Origin: CAZIKF01 sp964539825
GTDB taxonomy: Bacteria; Muiribacteriota; UBA6191
Assembly: GCA_964539825.1 (NCBI GenBank)
Contig: CAZIKF010000001.1
Coordinates: 62,001 to 126,000 of the forward strand
DNA: 64,000 bases
Direction of reading: 5' to 3'
The notes beneath the pieces were generated by a model. That model was given only the letters and a program-made list of their open reading frames with translations, had not been told where the DNA came from and did not search any database. Below are positions 1 to 9,166 of this stretch, in pieces. The position numbers were made by a program, and so were the translations under genes. The number at the start of each line of letters is the position of its first letter. The first letter of the stretch is position 1.

Positions 1-127
1 CTCTGAACATTGAATCTGTAATACCCTGATAGGCTTAAGAATACCAAGCCTTGAATACAACAATCCCTCCAGGTAGGGCTCCTGAAAAGGGAGGGAAATA
101 CCTCCCGGAATTCCAGGTACGGAGAGG
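1..127. other. non-coding tail downstream of pepA
   Basis: No gene is visible here. The stretch holds two imperfect inverted repeats: AGGCTT/AAGCCT at 31-36 and 46-51, and CCCTCC/GGAGGG at 65-70 and 90-95. It lies just past the stop of the minus-strand aminopeptidase gene, so the hairpins could belong to its mRNA end. Neither is followed by a run of T on the minus strand, so I do not call a terminator. Confidence 0.4.
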
Positions 128-1663
128 TCAGGCATTTGCCAATTTCTCTATGGCCAGTCCGATAGTTCGCGCGGCTGTCCCCGAGGCCCCATCCTTAGGC
201 AGGTATGGCTTGAAGTTATACTGAGTGGGAAGATTTTCCACCCAGGCAGTTCCGGCAATATCCAGGTGACAAAAGGGGAGCGATCCCGCAAATTCGTTCA
301 AAAATATTCCTGCTGTAATTGCTCCGGCTACCCGTGGGCCAGAATTGACAAGATCAGCTATCGGACTTTTAAGAAGTACTTTATATTCTTTATCGAGGGG
401 CAGCTCCCATACCAACTCCTCACACTCTTCAGCAGCATCCATAAAAATCTCCTTGAGATGCGGATCCCGACACATCAAACCTGAGCGCCAATGCCCCAGG
501 GCACCCACTACAGCACCGGTTAACGTGGCAGTGGTTACGATCCGCTGTGCGCCTTCTTCCACTGCCAGGGCAATAGCATCTGCGAGAATCAATCGACCTT
601 CCGCATCAGTATTGGTAATTTCTACAGAAATCCCCCCATACATGTTTAGAATATCACCGGGTTTATAGGCCTTAGAGCCACAGAGATTTTCTGAAGACGG
701 AATATAAAAATTAACGTTTATTTCCGGAGCAATGCCTGCCACAATTCTCGCCGCGCCAAGAGTTGCGGCAGATCCGCACATGTCATATTTCATCAAATGC
801 ATATTAGCGCTTGGCTTGATGGAAATCCCTCCAGCATCAAAGGTTAATCCCTTACCTACTATCGCTATATCAACGTCGCTGGAATTCTTTCTACCACGGT
901 AAGTCATCTTGATCAGCTTGCAGTTTTCATCGCTACCTTTGGATACCGAAACAATCCCCTCGAAACCCTTTTGCTCAAGCTCTGGCTCATCCATTACGGA
1001 AAACCCAAGTGAATATTCTTTCGCAATTCGCTGTGCTTCATCGGCTAAGATAGAGGGAGTCATTTTATTCCCGGGATGATTGGCTATAGACCTGGCAATT
1101 ACATTTCCCTCAGCTAAAATTTGACCGCGAGTGACCCCCGCTTCCAACCGGTCCCGCTCATTATCATCCCCTACCAAAACAAACTGGGTGAACTCATCCC
1201 GATCGCCCTTTCTCTTTTTGGTCTTATAAACCTCAAATCGATCCAGACCCATGAGCAATCCTTCGGCGCTTGTAACCCCCAGAATCTCCGGCTCAAGCCC
1301 GCGAAATGGCTCCAGCAAAAAGGAAGCTTCGTTGAGACCTAGCTTTCTGGCTGTCCGGGCACCCTTCGCTGCTAAAAACCGAATCGTGTCAGGAGTGAAA
1401 GACTCGCGTTTTCCACACCCAAGTACAATCACTCTCTCGATACCCTCTTTGAGTTCGTGAAAAATGTGAAATTCCTTCAACTCACCGCGAATCTCTCCTC
1501 TTTCAAAAAGGCTAGTTAAGATGCCCCCATAGAGAGTATCGATTTCCTGTACTGCCTCCCCTCTAAAGCCTTCATCTTGAAAAACCCCCAAAACGAGAGC
1601 CTGAGTTTTTATTTTGGCTACAGGATTTGTATTAACATTGATTTGAACATCGCGCTTGAGCAT
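128..1663 (-). CDS. pepA: leucyl aminopeptidase (M17 family)
   Basis: Cytosolic metalloaminopeptidase that removes N-terminal residues from peptides; in known M17 enzymes it works as a hexamer with two metal ions. The 511-residue length fits the family (about 500). The C-terminal half carries the signature NTDAEGRLILADAI, which supplies metal ligands and the catalytic arginine, and the upstream block GKGLTFDAGGISIKP with the conserved lysine and aspartate. The N-terminal 180 residues match the more variable first domain. The ATG at 1663 follows an AAGGAA-type ribosome site at normal distance. A candidate promoter lies at 1734-1762. The gene is transcribed alone, divergently from the ferredoxin gene. 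Identity is secure from the signature; the substrate preference cannot be told. Confidence 0.96.
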   Translation of the reverse strand: MLKRDVQINVNTNPVAKIKTQALVLGVFQDEGFRGEAVQEIDTLYGGILTSLFERGEIRGELKEFHIFHELKEGIERVIVLGCGKRESFTPDTIRFLAAKGARTARKLGLNEASFLLEPFRGLEPEILGVTSAEGLLMGLDRFEVYKTKKRKGDRDEFTQFVLVGDDNERDRLEAGVTRGQILAEGNVIARSIANHPGNKMTPSILADEAQRIAKEYSLGFSVMDEPELEQKGFEGIVSVSKGSDENCKLIKMTYRGRKNSSDVDIAIVGKGLTFDAGGISIKPSANMHLMKYDMCGSAATLGAARIVAGIAPEINVNFYIPSSENLCGSKAYKPGDILNMYGGISVEITNTDAEGRLILADAIALAVEEGAQRIVTTATLTGAVVGALGHWRSGLMCRDPHLKEIFMDAAEECEELVWELPLDKEYKVLLKSPIADLVNSGPRVAGAITAGIFLNEFAGSLPFCHLDIAGTAWVENLPTQYNFKPYLPKDGASGTAARTIGLAIEKLANA

Positions 1664-1733
1664 ATTTCCTTCCTCTTCTTTGTTGGTTTCCGCGCTACTC
1701 GACTACCCATGGTTGGAGCTGTAGCGGGTCGCT

Positions 1734-1762
1734 ATTATATACCCAAAATGAAGTCATTTGTC
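1734..1762 (-). promoter_or_regulatory. candidate promoter of pepA, GACAAA-N17-TATAAT
   Basis: Read on the minus strand, a perfect TATAAT (1734-1739) is preceded after exactly 17 bases by GACAAA (1757-1762). The predicted transcript start lies about 65 bases before the pepA ATG. The -35 side lies in an imperfect inverted repeat reaching to 1780 (TTTGG...CAAA). A closely similar arrangement occurs at 56338-56384. The -35 match to TTGACA is weak, so an activator or repressor may act here. Confidence 0.5.
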
Positions 1763-1957
1763 TGAATTCTCGTCCAAACCGGAATCCTATGCCCCCCTAA
1801 TTCGTCAATAATGTACCACTCTCCAGTACGAGAAAACATATGTGCAAACCCTTTATTTAAAAAGGTTACAGGGTAATTTCTTTGACAAAGAAAACCTGGT
1901 CCAAGTAAGAAAACCGCAACTATGGGTAGATCCGAATCGGACCGAGAATTTGTTGAT

Positions 1958-1986
1958 TTGACACGATCTAGAGAGCAGATTAGAAT
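1958..1986 (+). promoter_or_regulatory. sigma-70-type promoter of the ferredoxin gene
   Basis: TTGACA at 1958-1963 is a perfect -35 box. After exactly 17 bases comes TAGAAT at 1981-1986, five of six matches to the -10 consensus. The transcript would start near 1993, about 27 bases before the ATG at 2020, with AGGAG at 2006-2010 as ribosome site. This is the clearest promoter in the window and suggests strong constitutive expression. Confidence 0.8.
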
Positions 1987-2019
1987 CCCTAAAATTCTAA
2001 GGAATAGGAGATCTTTACA

Positions 2020-2253
2020 ATGGCAGAGATGGACAACAAATATGAAGATAATATCACTGGTAAATACTATGTAGACGACCAGTGTATTGACTGTGACCTT
2101 TGCCGCTCCACTGCCCCTGACAACTTTCGAACAGAGGAAGATCTTGGTTATTCCTACGTCTTCAAGCAGGCTTCTAATGAAGAAGAAGAAGAACTGTGTG
2201 TAGAAGCTATGGAAAATTGCCCCGTCGAAGCCATCGGTGATGATGGAGAATAA
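2020..2253 (+). CDS. small ferredoxin, one [4Fe-4S] cluster
   Basis: A 77-residue acidic electron carrier. The cluster motif C22-x2-C25-x2-C28 is followed by the distal CPVEAI motif with C67, the pattern of single-cluster bacterial ferredoxins. C60 could pair with a second cysteine or stay free. The acidic C-terminal half (a run of glutamates at 54-58) is typical of these proteins. AGGAG ends 9 bases before the ATG. The gene is alone, with its own strong promoter, and ends head-on against the DUF6470-like gene 18 bases away. The context names no redox partner. Family assignment is secure, the role is not. Confidence 0.93.
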   Translation: MAEMDNKYEDNITGKYYVDDQCIDCDLCRSTAPDNFRTEEDLGYSYVFKQASNEEEEELCVEAMENCPVEAIGDDGE

Positions 2254-2271
2254 TCCCCGGCCCCCTATTCT

Positions 2272-2856
2272 TTAAGCCCTCACATCAATCTGAAACCCGG
2301 CGGCCTCATGGGGCACAAGCGAAATTTGAAGGCTGGCCCTACGGTCCAGACTTACCTCCATGGGCCTATAATCAAAATTCGCGCTTGAATTTGGATTTGC
2401 TGTAACCGAAACCTCGGCGCGGCTAAAGTTCGATCTGACTGCACCAGGAGATGAAAAAGAGATTTGGGGCCGCCTTCGGCCAGAACCCAGGGGTGCTGAA
2501 ACTGAATAGATTCCCGAGTTCCTTGCCTGCGAAACTGTGGCAGAAGAAGGGCGATCCAGAAATTGATTTCCCTCACTGACTGCCTGAGTTGTAGCCGAGC
2601 TTACCTTGGACCTGCTTTGTTGTTCTATAAAGGACTTTAAGCTCAGCGGATCTTTAAACCCTATGTCATTGTGAAACTGATCAAGACTTACCTGCACCTT
2701 TGAAGTTGATGCAGCTTGAACATTAATCCTTCCTGCTCGATAGGAAACCCTGGAGCTTTCAAAGGGTTGTGAAAAATTAAGATCCATACCTACACTAGCA
2801 GGTCGGAACTGTAACTGTCCGAGGTTGGAGTCAATGCGAAAACGCTGATCAATCAT
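2272..2856 (-). CDS. DUF6470-like (YviE-like) flagellar-locus protein
   Basis: A 194-residue protein of unknown function. I start it at the ATG at 2856 because GGAGGT lies 7 bases upstream; an in-frame ATG at 2892 has no such site. The sequence is rich in short alternating hydrophobic stretches such as RINVQAASTSKVQVSLD and ends in ISLVPHEAAGFQIDVRA. This repetitive beta-like style, and its place directly after flgL, match YviE (DUF6470) of the Bacillus flgK-flgL locus. The assignment rests more on position than on sequence identity. It lies 143 bases after flgL and is the last gene of the cluster; fliW and csrA, which follow in Bacillus, are absent. Confidence 0.6.
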   Translation of the reverse strand: MIDQRFRIDSNLGQLQFRPASVGMDLNFSQPFESSRVSYRAGRINVQAASTSKVQVSLDQFHNDIGFKDPLSLKSFIEQQSRSKVSSATTQAVSEGNQFLDRPSSATVSQARNSGIYSVSAPLGSGRRRPQISFSSPGAVRSNFSRAEVSVTANPNSSANFDYRPMEVSLDRRASLQISLVPHEAAGFQIDVRA

Positions 2857-2999
2857 AGCGTGACCTCCGCGGACAAAAAGAAACCACGGCAAACACTATG
2901 ATACGGATTATCAGCGGGATGAATAGTTCATAGAGCTATATACTGTACAGTAAACACAATGACTGATTATCATTTGTTCAGTATTTTCAAAAAGACGTT

Positions 3000-5900
3000 C
3001 TACCTGAGAAAATCAAGTAATGTCTGCTGGATAATTCTGGAGCCAATACTCAACGCTGCGCGCTGAGAGTTTTCCAACTGCCTCAACTCAATGATGGCAT
3101 CCGTAATCTCCAGATCCTGGTTATCAGAGAGTCTCTTGGTCAGTTCAATTTTGTTGGTAACAAGCCTCTGCTCTCCAACCTGAAATCTGTTTACAACCGA
3201 ACCTACCTGTGCCCGAACTTGAAGAACTCTCTCTTCATCTTCTCCGATTTTCTCTAAAACCAGCGCGGAGATAGTTTTAGAATCATTGCGAAAGAGGGAA
3301 TCACGGAAATCAATCATTGTTTGAAAGATACTTCGTGTGGAACTCATCCCCAATTGAGAAGCTGAATTCCCGTCTTGACTATCACGAACCTTTAAATAAG
3401 AGGAGTCTGTATTGGAGGTGATATCGATGGTCGGCCCTTTGCCGTTAGTCCCTAGTGATGCGGTAACGTTCACATCAGACAGATCTTTGTTGATCTTATC
3501 GAGAATATAGGCAATGGAGGGAGAAATCGTCGCGGGACCCGATGTAACTTCGGGAGTCCCGTTACCCTTGGCCCCGGAATCCCGCAGCAGACCCAGGTCC
3601 GAGGCGGAGGAAGAATCCTCCGTTCCATCATTATCCAGATCTCTCTCTGTCAAGGTTATGGTTGGCCCATCTACACCTGATACGAGGAGCCGAAATCCAC
3701 CGGATTCAGGCTCTTCCACAATCTCAATCTTGTCCACTCCATATCCTGTGGTTCGCTTGGCTTTATCCAGGGCAATATCGATTGCCCTTTGCAAATGGGT
3801 TAGATCCGAATCTCGAGAATAGAAGGGTTTATTAGAATACTCCCTTTCCATACTAGCCTGTAGATCTTCGGTTGTAGTAAAAAGATTGATCGAATAGTTA
3901 TTCGCGGCTAAATCAAAAGTGGTGGGATCGGCCTCTACATCAATAAAGGCCCCGGCCGGATCCACATTGATGACCTTAAACTTTCTCTGTCTTGACTCCA
4001 ATCCATTTCCATCAGAGTCGATTTCCACATAGTCATCCAGCTGTGCGGCTGAAAAGTCTCCAGCTGCACCGGTTAGACGAGTTGTAGTAGCAGCTATATT
4101 ACTAGCTGTGACGTTAGCTACATTAACCGGACTGGAGGCTGAACGATCATTAGATAAGTCCACAATAGCCGCATTGCCAAACTGGTCCGTGATCACAAAT
4201 CCTGAACCGGGTCGGCCAACATCCACTCCCCCTCTATAAAACCCGGAGATAGAATCGTATTCCCCTTCATTGAAGGCCTTAAAAGGTGTCCTCATTGTCA
4301 CCTGTGGATTCATCAGGTCTATCAATCCCGTATCTTTACCATTTTCCACATAAAGTTCATGCAGAGTATCCTCAAAGCTTGTGTTGAGACCCTGTTGTTT
4401 GGGACTGATTTCGGAGAGTAGGCTCTGCCTGGCAACCGATGGATTCATATCGCCAGAGTGAATAATGCGGGTTTTATCTCCGATGGCCCCGGTTCCTGTA
4501 AGGAGCCTAAGGTCATTCGCTGTTGTTCCCCGGCCTTCCAAGATCACCATTCTTCCTGTGCCGGCAATTTCCTTACCTACACTGTCCACTGAGGGCACCC
4601 CCTGGAGCTTAATCATTCCTAAGGGATCTATTTCTATTTCCGGTTCATAACCAAGACCCGTGATTTGATCTCCTTCAATCCCTATATCCGCGACGGAGAG
4701 AGACTTTACGGTACCTCCCATTTTTAAACCCAACTTATCGAAGAAAAGGTTGGTCTCCCGAGGAATTCCTCGAATCTCCAGTGTCCCTCCTGCTAGCAAT
4801 CCTGTCTGGTCCAGAATTACTAATTTCTTACCGGTATCAGCGGGATCTGAATTCGTACCATCAGCGATGGCCAGCTGCACAGTTCCATTGAATACCGAGG
4901 GAGCGCCAATGGCGTTAAAAGCAGTTATGAAATCACCCAGGGTAGATGCTTCAGTAAGCCCATTAAAAGCGTTGAATTCAGGGTCTGCGACCGTATAGGT
5001 GGTACTGACTGGGAATTTAACTCCAAGGTCCTCCAACAGGACTGTATCTGTAAGTACAGTGGGCCTCTGGGCCTTTACCTGAATATGCTCAACTAGATCT
5101 CCCAACTCCAGACTGCGCTGAGTTTCCTGAACTTCGTACATAATAGTATTTAGATCAACCTCAAGGGATCCATTTCCTGAAAAATCATCGATGAAGAAAT
5201 TCTCAAGTTCCACGCCCCCCAAATTCTTAGGTTTAACATCTAAAAATCCAGTAGTTACCTCATGGGAGAAATCGGTGAGTTCAGACCCAAACATATCAAG
5301 GGCTGTATTCGCACCTCTGGCGGTGGTGGCATCAGTGACCTGCTGCGCGGTGGCATTTGGAGAAGTAACCGCATCATAGGAATCATCTTTACCAAACCGA
5401 ATGGGAATCTCTGAAACAAACCGCATGGTGCCATCCGCCCGGACGTCCATCTGCACAGTCGCCTGAAAGTTTTCGTCAGCGGTAATTTCCTGCTGGATGA
5501 GCCGGTCTAGATCTTCCCAGGTTGGATTATCAGGCAAATTCTTGAGATCAACGTTCACTCGTTCATAATTTCCTGTACCGTCATCACTCAATGACTCTAT
5601 TTTCAAGATTCCCGACAGGTCTACTCTCTCAAGCATATTGCCTGAAAAATCAGGATTCTCTGTGGCGTTATCAAGCAGGCTTAATTTGGTATTCGCCGTG
5701 AGACGGTGATCCATATCAACGGATCCTTCAAGGGTATACAATTCCCTTGTTTTCAGTGTTTTGGATTTCACCACTTCATAATGGTCATTCGCCGCCCCAT
5801 AACCGACCCTGGAAGAAATCACATCCTGATTTTCAATTCCCTTAAGGGAAAGCCCTGCACTGAGGCCTAGCTGGTTGGCGATTCTTTCGAAAGGCTCCAG

Positions 5901-8900
5901 GGCCTTGCCAATCAGGACTGAACCCAGAGATGAAGCGATCCCCGGCCCTTGCCTAATGAGACCCAGATCATGTGCGGTAGTACGTCCTTCCACCTCCGTC
6001 ACCTTCAATTCTCCACCGAAGTTATCCACAAGTTTCAAACCTGTACGCTGGTCATTTAAGGACGCAGTTACATTGGCCCTGCGCTGAACCAATACACCTG
6101 ACCGAAAAGGTGAGTCGGAGGCCACCGTATCCAGCTTAAGATCTCTCGCCTGATTGAACGTGGTATCACGGATGGAAATTCTCCCATCGTCCTCCCCCCC
6201 TACCAGATCGACGAAATTAAAGGAAAGGGTTCTCTCATCCAGGTCGAGGCGAAGATCCACGTTTACCTGAGCCTGAGAAGCGTCATTTTTCATTTGAGTT
6301 ACAAGATCGAGAACAGTGGAAGCAGGCGTGAGAGTTGAAAGATCAATTGTGGCCGTTCCAAAGCTAGAAGCTACTTCAAAGGAGCCCAGGGGAAAATTAA
6401 ATCCTTCAATATTCTTAAGTTGTGTCTTTTCCGTAATCACTTCTCTGGTAAGATTCACGGAGTTAATCACATCCTCTACAGTCTCGGCCTCCTGAAAGTC
6501 AAAAATCGTGGAAATCCCCTTGGAGTCCGTTACCCTAATCTTAAAATTATTAATTCCACCCCCATCGTTCAAGGAATCTAGAGAGGTCTCCTTTCCAATG
6601 GCATCCTCCACGGCAACCCTGAACTTTCCTCTATCTTCGGGATTGCGTGCGTCACGCAATACCAGTTGGGCAGTCTCTTCATCAACGGAAGCAACCACTC
6701 CGATCCGCTCAACCTCGGCATTGATTTCATCCAGTAACTGCCCCACTGAATTGATGGTATCGCCAATCTGCCTGAGGTCGAGGTGAACCATATTCCCTGC
6801 ATTATGAGACCCGGTAGCGCCTCGAAGAGGGGTTCCAACACCCAGTTCTTTCACCAGGGACGAACCGGCAAAATCTTCTACAAAAAAATTCCCCGATCCA
6901 CCTGCTTCATCCCGATAGGAGATCCCATGACCATCTTTTGAAAATTCAGCCACCACCTCAGAACCAACCGAATTAAACAAATCAATGAAATCTGATATGG
7001 TGGTGTTCACGTCCACCGTCGAGAGATTCACCCCTAATTCTCTACCGGTGGAATCCTGAATTCTAATTTGCCCACCATTAATGACGGAACTGATATCGGT
7101 TTCTCCAATCCATTCCCCCAGGGTGGTTCTCTCATCAAAACTTAGCTCCGGAAAGTTCTCATTTGATTCTGGAAGATTCGGGAAGCCGGCATTTACCGAA
7201 AGAAACGGCTTCAACAATCCTAGATCAAAGGCGGCTGTACTGCCAAACTCATCGATAACCGTATCAATAGTCGTCCCCACTGGTGTATTGATGTCGATTC
7301 CCTGACCAAGGACATTCAATACAAAATTAGGGGCGCCCGGCAAAAGTGCCACCTGGTCATTAAGCTCATCAATCACATTTTGCAGGGTGGAGGACTGGGT
7401 TAGATCACTTCTGCCCAGGTTGAAATTGAAAGAACTTCCATTGCTAAGGAGCACATTAAAGCTCCCGTTCCCCTCCTGGTTAACAACCCGATTCCTTACT
7501 TGCAGAAGAATCTCATCAAAGGTATTGGTACCTGCGGTGACTGCCGTTACCGCGTCTCCCGTCAGGGAAGCGGTTGCCCCTCCCAGGGTAGCGAGGGTGA
7601 ACTGCTCCGTGGTTGAATCGGAGAATTGCACCTGAAAATTACTGTTCGCCGTATTGAGATCGGCAAAAGTATGCGTATTCGCCGCCAGCCCAAGACGGGT
7701 ATCCAGAGTATCAAGAACACCCTGAATTGTCGTATTTCCGGGGAGGTGGGGCAAAAATAAGGGCGTTCTCGTACCGGTAACGTCTTCATAGACAAATCTT
7801 TGCCCATCTTTATCACCAGCGGTCATTTCAATAAAGGTGCCGTCATTAAACTCGAGTCTGCCGCTCATGGTCTCTCGGGCTGCTGAGAGGCGAACGCCTC
7901 CAAACTCATTGAAGAGTCCCACTGGAGTCGTAGCTGCTGTAATCGTTTTAGGCTGCAGGGTCTGCGTTATTCCCAGATCTTGCGCAAAGGTAGAGATATT
8001 AGCACCGATAACCCCATCTCCAAGCTCATCTTCTATACTCAATATATTAGAGCCATCCGAGTTATCCTGGACTTGTATTCCGTTTGATTCGATATAGAAT
8101 CTCAGTTTTGGATTATTTGGATTCGTCACAGGATCATACATCTGTGAGTTTAGAAAATTCACCGCATCATCAATGGTCGCCGTAGCATTAGTAAAAGGTG
8201 CTACATTGGTGTTGACGGTTACAGAGGTCCCCTGTGAGTCTGTAAATCTCACATCTCCAAGAGATACGAAATTTCCACTCTTATCTCTACCGACTCCCCG
8301 GCGATTATTGAGTTGAGACAACTTTGTGGAATTATCCACATTGGGATCTGGATTCGTATCCTCCCTGAGATGCAGAACTCGGGTATTACGAACCGTGAGA
8401 AAGCCCTTTGAGACACCAAGGCCACCTTCTCCATTGGTAACATTCTCCAGCAGAGTATTGATATTGATTCCCACTTCTTTCTTCGTAAGATTGGGGCCGC
8501 TGGTGTTGACCATATCATCGAAGTAGAAGAGCTCTTGGCCGGTAATGTTGGAACCCACGGTCAGTTTCTGATCAACTTCGGTGGAGGAACGCTGCTCATC
8601 CCCTTTGTAGACAACCCTGGTCACATTATTGGCATTGATATCCTTGCGAACTTCCCCATCGATCGTAATTACGTCCCTCACTTCACCAGTATCAGATCCG
8701 CGCACTACCTCAAAAGGTCGACCGACTGTCTCATGCCCCCCAAAAAAAGCCCTGGTTCCAATGGTTGAATTTCCAATTTGAATCATGGATTCCAAAAGCT
8801 GGTTCACTTCTACAGCAATGGCATCTCTTTCGGTATCTGAAAGGGTGTCATTTGCCGCCTGCACCGCAAGCTCCCTACTTCGAATGATTAAACTGGAGAC

Positions 8901-9146
8901 CTCTCCCAGGGTCGCGTCTACCGTGTTGAGTTCGGAAAGTGACTGCTGAATGTTTTCATTAAACTGATCTGTATCAGATAACTGACTATTGATCCTGGTG
9001 ATTGCAGAAGCGGCAATCGGGTCATCTTCTGGCCGCTCTACTCTTTTTCCTGAAGAGATCTCTCGATTCACCCTCAGAAGATCTTGATTCGTCTCATTGA
9101 GATTTCTGAGGAAGTTATTGATTAGAGCCTGTTGTGTTACTCTCAT
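3000..9146 (-). CDS. flgL: giant flagellar hook-associated protein 3 (FlgL)
   Basis: Junction protein between hook and flagellin filament, exported by the flagellar type III system. The first about 170 residues are a normal FlgL N-terminus (MRVTQQALINNFLRNLN..., then SGKRVERPEDDPIAASAI) and the last about 100 a normal C-terminus (RQLENSQRAALSIGSR). These ends form the D0/D1 core. Between them lie about 1750 extra residues; usual FlgL is about 300 in total. The insert is built from repeated modules resembling the flagellin hook IN motif, each ending in versions of ASDLGLL, TAHDLGLI or TANDLRLL followed by a glycine-rich turn. No frameshift or stop breaks the frame. GGAGG precedes the ATG. It follows flgK by 20 bases, so the two are cotranscribed. 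Identity is certain; the role of the insert is unknown. Confidence 0.95.
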   Translation of the reverse strand: MRVTQQALINNFLRNLNETNQDLLRVNREISSGKRVERPEDDPIAASAITRINSQLSDTDQFNENIQQSLSELNTVDATLGEVSSLIIRSRELAVQAANDTLSDTERDAIAVEVNQLLESMIQIGNSTIGTRAFFGGHETVGRPFEVVRGSDTGEVRDVITIDGEVRKDINANNVTRVVYKGDEQRSSTEVDQKLTVGSNITGQELFYFDDMVNTSGPNLTKKEVGININTLLENVTNGEGGLGVSKGFLTVRNTRVLHLREDTNPDPNVDNSTKLSQLNNRRGVGRDKSGNFVSLGDVRFTDSQGTSVTVNTNVAPFTNATATIDDAVNFLNSQMYDPVTNPNNPKLRFYIESNGIQVQDNSDGSNILSIEDELGDGVIGANISTFAQDLGITQTLQPKTITAATTPVGLFNEFGGVRLSAARETMSGRLEFNDGTFIEMTAGDKDGQRFVYEDVTGTRTPLFLPHLPGNTTIQGVLDTLDTRLGLAANTHTFADLNTANSNFQVQFSDSTTEQFTLATLGGATASLTGDAVTAVTAGTNTFDEILLQVRNRVVNQEGNGSFNVLLSNGSSFNFNLGRSDLTQSSTLQNVIDELNDQVALLPGAPNFVLNVLGQGIDINTPVGTTIDTVIDEFGSTAAFDLGLLKPFLSVNAGFPNLPESNENFPELSFDERTTLGEWIGETDISSVINGGQIRIQDSTGRELGVNLSTVDVNTTISDFIDLFNSVGSEVVAEFSKDGHGISYRDEAGGSGNFFVEDFAGSSLVKELGVGTPLRGATGSHNAGNMVHLDLRQIGDTINSVGQLLDEINAEVERIGVVASVDEETAQLVLRDARNPEDRGKFRVAVEDAIGKETSLDSLNDGGGINNFKIRVTDSKGISTIFDFQEAETVEDVINSVNLTREVITEKTQLKNIEGFNFPLGSFEVASSFGTATIDLSTLTPASTVLDLVTQMKNDASQAQVNVDLRLDLDERTLSFNFVDLVGGEDDGRISIRDTTFNQARDLKLDTVASDSPFRSGVLVQRRANVTASLNDQRTGLKLVDNFGGELKVTEVEGRTTAHDLGLIRQGPGIASSLGSVLIGKALEPFERIANQLGLSAGLSLKGIENQDVISSRVGYGAANDHYEVVKSKTLKTRELYTLEGSVDMDHRLTANTKLSLLDNATENPDFSGNMLERVDLSGILKIESLSDDGTGNYERVNVDLKNLPDNPTWEDLDRLIQQEITADENFQATVQMDVRADGTMRFVSEIPIRFGKDDSYDAVTSPNATAQQVTDATTARGANTALDMFGSELTDFSHEVTTGFLDVKPKNLGGVELENFFIDDFSGNGSLEVDLNTIMYEVQETQRSLELGDLVEHIQVKAQRPTVLTDTVLLEDLGVKFPVSTTYTVADPEFNAFNGLTEASTLGDFITAFNAIGAPSVFNGTVQLAIADGTNSDPADTGKKLVILDQTGLLAGGTLEIRGIPRETNLFFDKLGLKMGGTVKSLSVADIGIEGDQITGLGYEPEIEIDPLGMIKLQGVPSVDSVGKEIAGTGRMVILEGRGTTANDLRLLTGTGAIGDKTRIIHSGDMNPSVARQSLLSEISPKQQGLNTSFEDTLHELYVENGKDTGLIDLMNPQVTMRTPFKAFNEGEYDSISGFYRGGVDVGRPGSGFVITDQFGNAAIVDLSNDRSASSPVNVANVTASNIAATTTRLTGAAGDFSAAQLDDYVEIDSDGNGLESRQRKFKVINVDPAGAFIDVEADPTTFDLAANNYSINLFTTTEDLQASMEREYSNKPFYSRDSDLTHLQRAIDIALDKAKRTTGYGVDKIEIVEEPESGGFRLLVSGVDGPTITLTERDLDNDGTEDSSSASDLGLLRDSGAKGNGTPEVTSGPATISPSIAYILDKINKDLSDVNVTASLGTNGKGPTIDITSNTDSSYLKVRDSQDGNSASQLGMSSTRSIFQTMIDFRDSLFRNDSKTISALVLEKIGEDEERVLQVRAQVGSVVNRFQVGEQRLVTNKIELTKRLSDNQDLEITDAIIELRQLENSQRAALSIGSRIIQQTLLDFLR

Positions 9147-9166
9147 TCCTTAAATCCCTCCTTTAT

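Larger units (their letters stand above)
1664..2019. other. divergent intergenic region pepA / ferredoxin
   Basis: A 356-bp gap between two divergent genes with no convincing reading frame. It holds one candidate promoter for each side (listed separately). A second TTGACA at 1882-1887 has only a poor -10 partner (TAAGAA after 18 bases). A short AT-rich inverted repeat, CCTTT/AAAGG, lies near 1850. Confidence 0.6.

Noticed and set aside
1757..1780. LexA/SOS box or CIRCE element as identity of the GGACAA repeats.
   Set aside because: Neither the GAAC-N4-GTTC type, the GTTC direct repeat nor TTAGCACTC-N9-GAGTGCTAA fits; the regulator is unknown.
1882..1910. A second sigma-70 promoter starting with TTGACA at 1882.
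   Set aside because: The -10 partner at 17-18 bases matches only three of six positions; the promoter at 1958-1986 is far better.
3000..9146. The 6.1-kb frame as a fusion of FlgL with another gene by loss of stop codons.
   Set aside because: FlgL N- and C-terminal core segments are at opposite ends of the frame, so the extra sequence is an internal expansion and not an end fusion.
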